From contig JANMDR010000330.1 of the NCBI GenBank assembly GCA_031376425.1, positions 1-44,606 on the forward strand: a DNA stretch of 44,606 bases, in the 5' to 3' direction. Shown piece after piece: positions 24,476 through 31,900 of this stretch (positions are counted from its first letter, which is position 1; each line of letters opens with the position of its first letter). Under the pieces are notes generated by a model. It was not told where the DNA came from. It did not search any database and saw only the letters and a program-made list of their open reading frames with translations. The DNA is from JANMDR01 sp031376425 (GTDB taxonomy: Bacteria; Pseudomonadota; Gammaproteobacteria; Burkholderiales; Usitatibacteraceae). The position numbers were made by a program, and so were the translations under genes.

Positions 24476-25399
24476 TTAGTGTGCTAATCCTTCGAGTTTT
24501 TCGATCGCGGCGATAAACCGTATTCTTAGTTTCTGAGACCAGTCGTTTGTAATTTCTAGCCTTGTTGGTTTGTTCTCAATCGTAAGTTCGATGAACGGGG
24601 TCTCTCCATCAAGTCTGACATGCGCTAATTTATTCCGTATTTCTAACAACTGCCGTAGCTCTTGTACGAGTTCAAGGATGCTATCGTGGGGTGGCGTGGT
24701 AAAGGGAAATTTTTCGTGCCACATCGAAAGATTATTGTTTAAGTCTGCACTTCCGCAATAGCGTGTGTCCTTAAGAATATCCGATATTTTGAGTTGATTT
24801 AGTTTGGTAGTTAATTTATCAGCATGAGTTGATTTTTTGTCTTTAAGGTTTTTGATTAGCATCGTAGATAAAAGTATTTTTTCCTCATTGCTTCGCGAGT
24901 CATGAAGCGCCAGCAATGCGGATGAAATTAAATGATCAATTTCTGCAATACAAGCAGCGGATATCCCGCGCATATTGCTAACACTCATTACTTTTTTGAC
25001 GTTGGATCGAATGATCGCTAAAATTCGGTCAGCAAGCTCATCGCGGCGATCTGCTAAGAATACGCCTTCAAGTTTTTTCTGATGGACTACTTCGCGGAGC
25101 TCATTTATACCGCTTGAACTATAAAAAACAATATCCGTGAACAAGCCACCGTCCCGAATTTTTGTGATGATTTCGTCGCCTTTTTGGGATTTAAGTAAAT
25201 TCCAGTCGACAAGAAAAATATCGAAACTATTTAAGCTCTCTGTTTTTGCGAGTAAATCAGCGATTTGCGCAGCAGTTTTGTATTTTTTGATTCGAGGACG
25301 GAAACCTATCGCCTTTATGCCATCTTCGATCACCCGCGCTATGTTCGTTAAATTTTCAGGTTGGTCATCAACCCATGCGATCTCATAGTTTAAATTCAT
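24476..25399 (-). CDS. Receiver domain fused to a HEPN-like helical domain
   Basis: This 307-residue protein opens with a receiver-like domain (about 1-130): AWVDDQPEN places Asp11 and Asp12, FLVDWNLL places phosphoacceptor Asp65, and VFYSSSG supplies Ser94/95. The usual C-terminal Lys-Pro is replaced in GVFLADRRDE, so the switch is atypical. Residues 140-307 are predicted helical with no DNA-binding motif. Within them LLEIRNKLAHVRL contains Arg255-X4-His260, the R-X4-6-H signature of HEPN ribonucleases. An RNase effector is inferred from this motif alone. It is translationally coupled (4-bp overlap) to the upstream double-ATPase gene, its likely phosphodonor. It could instead be a regulator without nuclease activity. 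Confidence 0.75.
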   Translation of the reverse strand: MNLNYEIAWVDDQPENLTNIARVIEDGIKAIGFRPRIKKYKTAAQIADLLAKTESLNSFDIFLVDWNLLKSQKGDEIITKIRDGGLFTDIVFYSSSGINELREVVHQKKLEGVFLADRRDELADRILAIIRSNVKKVMSVSNMRGISAACIAEIDHLISSALLALHDSRSNEEKILLSTMLIKNLKDKKSTHADKLTTKLNQLKISDILKDTRYCGSADLNNNLSMWHEKFPFTTPPHDSILELVQELRQLLEIRNKLAHVRLDGETPFIELTIENKPTRLEITNDWSQKLRIRFIAAIEKLEGLAH

Positions 25400-27801
25400 T
25401 TTGGCAAGCCTATAAGAAGTTTAAATCCGAGTTTATGGCTAGAGTCAATTTGTATATCCCCATTCATTTGATCAACAATAATTCGGTTGACTAGTGATAG
25501 CCCAAGTCCTGCGCCAGTAGTAGTAGTATAGCCACGTTCAAATATCCGGCTGGTATCTTTCATCTCAGACTTCAGCCCGGTACCATCGTCGACTACTTCG
25601 ATACGAATGGATTTCGCATCGATTTTTTTGAAGGCGAACGTCAAATGTCGCGCACCATGTTTCCTTGAGTTACTGATGAGATTGTCGATCACCATACCAA
25701 TCTCCATTGGGCTGAATTTACAGATAAATTCCAAGTCACCCGGATCGACGGAAATTTTTCTAAGCGCTTGACCAGCACGAAGTTGGTGTAGGGTCGCAAA
25801 TTTTTCAACGTAGTCAGTAAAGTAAGCAACGATATCTTCAGTCACCGCCTCGGATGCAGTCCGAAAATCCGCTTTAGTAACAAATCGAGAAACCTGCAAT
25901 ATCTTTTGATTTTTAACCAGTACGTCTTCCACAATATCTTTTAGAAGCTCCTTATCGCTGGGTTTGTCTGCCATTAGCAATTTGAAAATTTGGTTTAGTC
26001 CGCTGACGGTATCGGAAGCAATGATGTCGATTTGATGAAACCAGTCAAGAAAGGCTCCGGAATCTTGGGGAATATGAGCCTCCAGAAAAAGGCTGCGTTT
26101 AGTTTCTTCCTTGAATGCTACTTCAGCCTCAGCAGCTCTCGCTGATTGATGCTGTGCAGTTTTAGTGGCGTTTGCAGCTTCGAGCTCCGCATTTTTTCTC
26201 GCCTTCTCATGTTCCTTAGCAATTTGCTCGGCTTCGGTGGCGACGTTCTTAAGCGCAAGAAAACGTTTTTCGGCCGTACGAATCTCAGCGATTAGATCAA
26301 TGTTCTTAGACTTTAAAGCTATTATCTCAAGGCGTTTTAGGGAGTCCTCAAACCCATCCATTTTTCGATCGAGAATTTGAACCAGATTTTTGCTGTAGCT
26401 CAGAATTTCTACGTGCTCGTTTTTAACCAAATTACTAATTAATTTGATGGCACTATTTTTTGTAATACCTTTTTGAAGTAGGCTCTTGATCGAGTCTCTA
26501 GTTTTATCCAAAGGATCGAGCCAGGTTACGTCAACGACGTATTGTTCCAACCTTCTAAAACAAAGTGTTTGAAAGCACTTTACCAACTCTTCATATGCCT
26601 TCGTTTTAATCAGGCCTTGGTCACGACTCGAAGCCTCTCGAAACTCGGATTCCTTTCCCCTAACACTGATGTGTCCAATGACGTCGCGAGTGCCTAAATA
26701 TCGGTTGTATCCTTGCGTCTTTCGCCTGTCAATGCCAAAAGTATCGTCGCCCACTTCCCCAATTGGAAAAACGCGAAAGCCATTTCGAAACAGAAGTACA
26801 GAGCCAAAATTCACTGAGTCGATGCCCATGCGTCGAGCAAAGGTTAATTTTGCTGCTTGATTTAGATAAAATAACTCGCATTTAAAGTCAGCATTATTAA
26901 GCGACGCGAAAGGATGCGTTTCTTGAATTTCATATATCATTTCTCCTCGGTCAGTCAGCTTAGATATTATTTTTTGATCTTGAATCTTGATACTTATCGA
27001 GGTGGTCTTGCTAAACAGTGCGGTAAAAATTGGATTTTCAATCTGACCGTTGATGCAGGTAAGAGCTAACGCAACCTTCTTATCGAGATCAGGTTCTGTA
27101 TGAATCTCCTGCCGTACTTTTGCATCTGCAGCGGACTCAGTTTTAGCGTGAAAAAAGATTGAAAATTGATCTTGTTGGTTGTCGAACGGGCTGATTAATC
27201 GCGCTAGCTGTGCCTTTAGCCTTAGTAGTTTTTCGCGATCCCACACCTCGCGTAGTTGTCGTATTACTACAATCGTGCCACATGTCGAAGGCGGTAAAAT
27301 GGATGGAATTGCTAACGTCGGCTGGTGCGTGAGTTGAAGCGGAATTTGTATAAATTCCGTTTTAGCGTCTGCCTCAAATTTATCCCAGTCGATGTTTAAA
27401 ACTTCTGCGCGCGCGGAGGTTGCACGCTCGCTTCGTGTGCTAAGCTCCAATTGGCTTCCCAACCTATCGCATGAGAATCTTCCCACACCCTTGTTCCCCG
27501 CCGCTATACGATTATTGCGAAGCTTGCTACGGTAGTCTTTTGAAAGCGAATCGTCTTCGGTGCGGTCACTCTTAGCTGAGTAGGCAACGAAAAGCCATTT
27601 TTCTAGTAGTTCGGCTTTCGTCATCCCTTTGCCGTTGTCTACAATCTTGAGGTGATCTGTTTCAAAGAAAATATCCACTCGTGTCGCATGAGCGTCGAAA
27701 GAGTTTTTTACCAGCTCGAATATTGCGACAAGATCATTGGTAATTAAATCTCTGCCAATAATTTGTTTTAGCTTCGAGCTAACTCTAAAGAATTGATCCA
27801 A
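25396..27801 (-). CDS. Double-GHKL ATPase / histidine-kinase-like sensor
   Basis: This 801-residue protein has two ATP-binding modules. The N-terminal one is Hsp90/MORC-like: ELVKNSFDA at 29-37 (Glu29, Asn33, Asp36), VDNGKGM at 54-60 and GNKGVGRFS at 102-110. A middle region (about 150-430) may be the S5-like transducer, followed by a coiled coil (about 470-570). LDWFHQIDII around His589 could be the phosphoacceptor helix. The C-terminal module is histidine-kinase-like: VIDNLISNSRKHG at 704-716, DDGTGL at 738-743 and GAGLGLSL at 763-770. No membrane segment is seen. The start is TTG at 27801 with AAGG 6 bases upstream. A related family, annotated as ATP-binding protein or sensor kinase, occurs in conflict-type loci. 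Confidence 0.85.
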   Translation of the reverse strand: MDQFFRVSSKLKQIIGRDLITNDLVAIFELVKNSFDAHATRVDIFFETDHLKIVDNGKGMTKAELLEKWLFVAYSAKSDRTEDDSLSKDYRSKLRNNRIAAGNKGVGRFSCDRLGSQLELSTRSERATSARAEVLNIDWDKFEADAKTEFIQIPLQLTHQPTLAIPSILPPSTCGTIVVIRQLREVWDREKLLRLKAQLARLISPFDNQQDQFSIFFHAKTESAADAKVRQEIHTEPDLDKKVALALTCINGQIENPIFTALFSKTTSISIKIQDQKIISKLTDRGEMIYEIQETHPFASLNNADFKCELFYLNQAAKLTFARRMGIDSVNFGSVLLFRNGFRVFPIGEVGDDTFGIDRRKTQGYNRYLGTRDVIGHISVRGKESEFREASSRDQGLIKTKAYEELVKCFQTLCFRRLEQYVVDVTWLDPLDKTRDSIKSLLQKGITKNSAIKLISNLVKNEHVEILSYSKNLVQILDRKMDGFEDSLKRLEIIALKSKNIDLIAEIRTAEKRFLALKNVATEAEQIAKEHEKARKNAELEAANATKTAQHQSARAAEAEVAFKEETKRSLFLEAHIPQDSGAFLDWFHQIDIIASDTVSGLNQIFKLLMADKPSDKELLKDIVEDVLVKNQKILQVSRFVTKADFRTASEAVTEDIVAYFTDYVEKFATLHQLRAGQALRKISVDPGDLEFICKFSPMEIGMVIDNLISNSRKHGARHLTFAFKKIDAKSIRIEVVDDGTGLKSEMKDTSRIFERGYTTTTGAGLGLSLVNRIIVDQMNGDIQIDSSHKLGFKLLIGLPK

Positions 27802-28051
27802 TTTTGGCCTTGTGTTTGCGGTAAATTACACGGGTATTGATGCGTGTTGGAGGCGGTATTAAAACAGCAAGGGCAACAAGCAGTCGAGCATTCAAACTTA
27901 GGTGTTACCTGTTTAATTGTTAAACTATCGATGCGCGTATTTGCTTGTCAACGTATTAGCCGTGGTGCTGGCGAGGTTTCATTGGCGTCAATTAAAATGA
28001 TTGTAAGCGTAACATCTCCAATTGCTCACTTTGATCTAAAATCTACCCGCC
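27802..28051. other. 250-bp region between the cassette and rppH
   Basis: No gene is supported here. A plus-strand frame from 27844 runs through this gap and 100 bp into rppH on the opposite strand. Its N-terminal part (AVLKQQGQQAVEHSN) looks protein-like and its remainder does not, so it may contain a decayed fragment. It also holds the promoter of the ATPase operon, which I cannot place. No flanking direct repeats or attachment site were seen. Confidence 0.35.
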
Positions 28052-28747
28052 TTATCCATTCGATGACGGTTCTGCCATCGTGCCACTCGCCGGCGCATGT
28101 ACCGCTGTTTGTGCCGCTGCATTCAACACCGCACCCAGCATGCCTGACGTAGCCACAGCAGATACATCCGCGAGTTCAGCTACGTCAGCGCGCGCTACCA
28201 CAACATCCGTTATTTTTGGCCGCACACCGCTATGCTGCGCACCGTGATGGCCGTCGTGGGTGTGATAGCCATTTTCTGGCTCTAAAAAACGCACGAGTTG
28301 CTGTAGCGCTTGTTTGTATACGGTGCGTTTGAATTCAATGACGCTATCGAGGGGCACCCAGTAATCGTGCCAGCGCCATGCATCAAACTCTGGGTGCGAG
28401 CTGGCGCGTAGGCGGACGTCGTGATCGCGGCCAGTTAGGCGTAGCAAATACCAGATTTGTTTTTGCCCGCGATAGGTGCCGCGCCATTCGCGCTTCACCC
28501 AATGAGCAGGTACGTTGTAATGCAGCCAACCCTTAGTACGGCCCAAAATTTTGACGTGTTCGCGCCGCAGGCCGGTTTCTTCTTCCAGCTCGCGGAACAT
28601 TGCGTCCTCTGGTGATTCGCCAAGTTTAATGCCACCTTGGGGAAACTGCCAAGAGTGTTCTCTGATTCGTTTACCCCAAAACACCTCGTTCTTTGCGTTA
28701 CAAAGAACGATTGCGACGTTTGGGCGGTAACCATCTTTGTCGACCAT
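28052..28747 (-). CDS. rppH: RNA pyrophosphohydrolase (Nudix)
   Basis: This enzyme removes pyrophosphate from triphosphorylated 5' ends of RNA and so triggers decay. The N-terminus MVDKDGYRPNVAIVL, WQFPQGGIKLGE and the Nudix box (residues 38-60, with REL and EEETGL) are classical. W-Y-R motifs of RppH such as QIWYLLRLTGRD are present. The length, 231 residues, exceeds the E. coli enzyme by about 55. The extra part is an Ala- and His-containing C-terminal tail after about residue 165 of low complexity, as seen in other Burkholderiales. It diverges from proS, a conserved pairing. Confidence 0.94.
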   Translation of the reverse strand: MVDKDGYRPNVAIVLCNAKNEVFWGKRIREHSWQFPQGGIKLGESPEDAMFRELEEETGLRREHVKILGRTKGWLHYNVPAHWVKREWRGTYRGQKQIWYLLRLTGRDHDVRLRASSHPEFDAWRWHDYWVPLDSVIEFKRTVYKQALQQLVRFLEPENGYHTHDGHHGAQHSGVRPKITDVVVARADVAELADVSAVATSGMLGAVLNAAAQTAVHAPASGTMAEPSSNG

Positions 28748-28876
28748 GGTTTACCCCAGCTCAAAATTTAGTAATCTCTATTCTTTCACAATTTGTTTCC
28801 CAGTGGTAGGGCTTTCGCGCTCAACCGTGTAAAATACTTGTGATATCCAACTTAACTACCTGAATCCAAACAAATT

Positions 28877-30619
28877 ATGCTCGCTACCCGATTCTTTATC
28901 TCTACCCAAAAAGAAGCCCCTGCAGACGCGGATGTGGCATCCCAAAAACTGATGCTGCGTGCCGGAATGATCCGAAAATTAGCCTCCGGCATCTATAACT
29001 ATCTGCCGATGGGGTTGCGCAGTATTCGTAAAGTAGAGAACATTATTCGTGAAGAAATGAATGCCGCTGGTGCTATTGAGCTACTTATGCCGGTGGTGCA
29101 ACCGGCAGAATTGTGGATGGAGACTGGCCGTTGGCAAAAATATGGCGCAGAACTGATGCGCATTAAAGATCGTCATGATCGTGACTTTATTGTGCAACCC
29201 ACTTCTGAAGAAGCGATTACCGATATCGCGCGTAGTGAAATTCGTAGTTACCGCCAATTACCTGTCAATTTTTATCACATTCAGACCAAGTTTCGCGATG
29301 AGCGTCGTCCGCGTTTTGGGGTAATGCGTGGTCGCGAATTTACAATGAAGGATGCCTATTCCTTCGACCGCACCGAAGCTGATGCGGCCAAAAGTTACGA
29401 TAATATGTATGCCGCTTACACTAAAATTTTTCAGCGTTTGGGGCTCACGTTTAGGGCGGTAAATGCCGACACCGGAGCCATTGGCGGCTCGCGCTCGCAT
29501 GAATTTCAAGTGATCGCCGACACCGGTGAAGATGCTATTGCCTATTGCCCGCAATCGCAATACGCCGCCAATATTGAGTTGGCCGAATGTCTGCCATTGG
29601 GCGCACGTGCGGCCGCTAACGGGTTGATGCAAAAAACCGCAACACCAAATGCATCAAAGTGCGAAGACGTAGCTGCGCTATTAGGTTTGCCATTGACGCA
29701 AACCGTGAAATCAATCGTGCTTGCCACTGATAAGGTGGATGAGCATGGCACAATTCAATCTAGCGAAGTGTGGTTACTATTAGTGCGTGGTGACCATGAA
29801 TTAAATGAAATTAAAGCCAGCAAAGTCCAAGGTTTAAATAAGGCATTTAGGTTCGCCACTGAGGCAGAAATTATCGAGCATTTTGGCTGTAAACCCGGTT
29901 ATTTAGGACCTATTGGGCTTGTTAAACCCGTGCGTTTAGTGGTTGATCGCACGGTGGCGGCTATGAGCAATTTTATATCCGGCGCCAACGAAGTGGACTA
30001 TCACTACACCAATCTAAATTGGGGGCGTGATCTACCCGAGCCTGAGGTAATCGCTGATTTGCGTAATATCGTAAGCGGTGATCCCTCACCTGATGGTGCA
30101 GGGTCAATTGAGATTCAGCGTGGCATTGAGGTAGGTCATATTTTCTTTTTAGGTACCGTTTATTCTGAGCCGATGAAGGCCACGTTTTTAGATGAAACCG
30201 GTAAACCTGCACCGATGCAAATGGGTTGCTATGGCATCGGCGTAACGCGATTGTTAGGCGCTGCGATTGAGCAAAATTACGATGACAAAGGTATTATCTG
30301 GCCTGACGCGATGGCACCGTTTGAAGTAGTAATCTGTGCATTGGGCTACGATAAATCCGAAGCCGTAAAGCTTGCCGCCCACAAATTGCATGCTGATTTA
30401 GTAGCGCTTGGCGTGGACGTAATTTTGGATGATCGCGGCGAGCGCCCCGGTGTGATGTTTGCCGAGTGGGAACTAATCGGTGTGCCGCACCGCATCACTG
30501 TAGGTGATCGCGGCTTGAAAGAAGGCGTGGTGGAATATCAGCAGCGCCGCGCACAGGTAAACGAGAATTTGGCCTTGATTGATGCGGCGAAGTTGATCGC
30601 GGGCAAGATCGTTAAATAA
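28877..30619 (+). CDS. proS: Prolyl-tRNA synthetase
   Basis: This 580-residue class II synthetase charges tRNA-Pro. It begins LATRFFISTQKEAPADADV, then motif 1 around LASGIYNYLPMGLR, motif 2 with FRDERRPRFGVMRGREF from 139, an inserted YbaK-like editing domain (about 225-400) that hydrolyses Ala-tRNA-Pro, and motif 3 GCYGIGVTRLLGAAIEQ near 448-464. The anticodon-binding domain is at the C-terminus. This is the bacterial ProS type with editing insert and normal length. The stop is 41 bp before the tandem repeats upstream of fic. Confidence 0.97.
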   Translation: MLATRFFISTQKEAPADADVASQKLMLRAGMIRKLASGIYNYLPMGLRSIRKVENIIREEMNAAGAIELLMPVVQPAELWMETGRWQKYGAELMRIKDRHDRDFIVQPTSEEAITDIARSEIRSYRQLPVNFYHIQTKFRDERRPRFGVMRGREFTMKDAYSFDRTEADAAKSYDNMYAAYTKIFQRLGLTFRAVNADTGAIGGSRSHEFQVIADTGEDAIAYCPQSQYAANIELAECLPLGARAAANGLMQKTATPNASKCEDVAALLGLPLTQTVKSIVLATDKVDEHGTIQSSEVWLLLVRGDHELNEIKASKVQGLNKAFRFATEAEIIEHFGCKPGYLGPIGLVKPVRLVVDRTVAAMSNFISGANEVDYHYTNLNWGRDLPEPEVIADLRNIVSGDPSPDGAGSIEIQRGIEVGHIFFLGTVYSEPMKATFLDETGKPAPMQMGCYGIGVTRLLGAAIEQNYDDKGIIWPDAMAPFEVVICALGYDKSEAVKLAAHKLHADLVALGVDVILDDRGERPGVMFAEWELIGVPHRITVGDRGLKEGVVEYQQRRAQVNENLALIDAAKLIAGKIVK

Positions 30620-30660
30620 GTCGAATCCAAGGTTTTAGCTTAGTCTTAACGCGTTTAAAT

Positions 30661-30740
30661 GGGTGTAAATGGGTGTAAATGGGTGTGAATGGGTGTGAAT
30701 GGGTGTAATTGGGTGTAATTGGGTGTAATTGGGTGTATTA
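30661..30740. repeat. Eight tandem 10-bp repeats directly upstream of the Fic gene
   Basis: Contiguous 10-bp units share GGGTGT followed by a variable tail: AAAT twice, GAAT twice, AATT three times, then ATTA, with a degenerate ninth copy TTGGGTATGA that contains the Fic ATG. The grouping of identical neighbours (2, 2, 3) suggests growth by slippage or unequal exchange. The last full unit supplies GGGTG 11 bases before the ATG, so it may serve as ribosome binding site. There are no spacers, so it is not a CRISPR array. Confidence 0.9.
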
Positions 30741-30746
30741 TTGGGT

Positions 30747-31796
30747 ATGATTAATATACACTCAATCCAAATCACATCAGAAATACTTGGGCTAATCTCC
30801 AGCATCGATGAGTTTAAGGGTGCTTGGCGTGCGCTCGGTAATTTGGCACCCGAGCGCTTGGCGGCCTTAAAGCGGGTGGCTACCGTTGAAAGTATTGGCT
30901 CCTCTACCCGTATTGAGGGCAGCAAGCTCACTGACTCTGAAGTGGCGCAGTTACTTGCAAATTTGCAAACGCAAAAATTCTCAACACGTGATGAGCAAGA
31001 TGTTGCGGGTTATGCAGCCGTTATGCAATTTATTTTTGACGCATGGCCGGATATTAAGCTTACCGAAAATCACATCAAGCAATTGCATCGCGATTTATTG
31101 ATCCATAGCGAAAAAGACGCGTGGCATCGGGGTCAATACAAAACAACGTCTAACAGTGTTGCCGCTTTCGATGAAAACGGTCAGCAGCTTGGCGTAATAT
31201 TCGAAACCGCCAGCCCCTTTGATACACCACGATTGATGGCTGAATTAGTTACTTGGACACATGAACAATCACTTACTAAAAATTTACACCCCTTATTGCG
31301 CATTGGGGTGTGGGCGGTCGTGTTTTTAGAAATTCATCCCTTTCAAGATGGCAACGGGCGATTGAGCCGCGTGCTCACTACATTGTTGTTGTTGCAAGCA
31401 GGCTATGCTTATGTGCCTTACAGCTCCCTAGAAAGTGTGATCGAGCAAAATAAGGAAGGCTATTATTTAGCGCTGCGTCAAACGCAAGGTACCATAAGAT
31501 CAGCTACGCCTAATTGGCAACCGTGGTTGGTGTTTTTTTTGCGTGCTGTAGCACAGCAAATGCAGCGCCTGCAAATAAAAGTGGAGCGCGAAAAGTTGGT
31601 GCTAGCACCTATGCCCGCTTTAGCGCTACAAATCGTTGAGTTTGCCCGCGAACAAGGGCGCATTACAATGACTGATGTTGTTCGACTGACAGGTGCGAAT
31701 CGCAACACCATAAAGCAGCATTTACGTGCCTTGGTAGCGCAAAAGCAACTGAAGGCACAGGGCAGTGGGCGTGGCGCTTGGTATGAGATATATTAG
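30747..31796 (+). CDS. fic: Fic-domain protein adenylyltransferase with N-terminal inhibitory helix
   Basis: This 349-residue protein transfers AMP from ATP to hydroxyl groups of target proteins. The Fic active site HPFQDGNGRLSR is complete at 197-208. An inhibitory motif of the (S/T)xxxE(G/N) type is present in SSTRIEG at 52-58 (Ser53, Glu57, Gly58), in front of the Fic core, which makes it a class II, self-inhibited Fic. The C-terminus (about 285-349) is a winged-helix domain with TMTDVVRLTGANRNTIKQHL. Self-regulation or a housekeeping role is possible; the target is unknown. I prefer ATG 30747 to TTG 30729, which lies inside the repeats. Confidence 0.93.
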   Translation: MINIHSIQITSEILGLISSIDEFKGAWRALGNLAPERLAALKRVATVESIGSSTRIEGSKLTDSEVAQLLANLQTQKFSTRDEQDVAGYAAVMQFIFDAWPDIKLTENHIKQLHRDLLIHSEKDAWHRGQYKTTSNSVAAFDENGQQLGVIFETASPFDTPRLMAELVTWTHEQSLTKNLHPLLRIGVWAVVFLEIHPFQDGNGRLSRVLTTLLLLQAGYAYVPYSSLESVIEQNKEGYYLALRQTQGTIRSATPNWQPWLVFFLRAVAQQMQRLQIKVEREKLVLAPMPALALQIVEFAREQGRITMTDVVRLTGANRNTIKQHLRALVAQKQLKAQGSGRGAWYEIY

Positions 31797-31900
31797 GTTT
31801 TAAATTCCTGAAGACACCCGTATTTGGAACGTCAGCCGACTGGCGTAATATCGCGTGCGGTCGAGATATGATCCAAGCTTTTTAAACATTGCAATGCTCC

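Noticed and set aside
27844..28152. 102-codon plus-strand frame between the cassette and rppH
   Set aside because: Half of it is antisense to rppH, there is no ribosome binding site, and only a short stretch looks protein-like.
30661..30740. Possible CRISPR array
   Set aside because: The units are contiguous 10-mers without spacers and no cas genes are nearby.
31797..31900. Terminator between fic and the receptor gene
   Set aside because: Only a weak imperfect inverted repeat is present, without a good stem and T-run.
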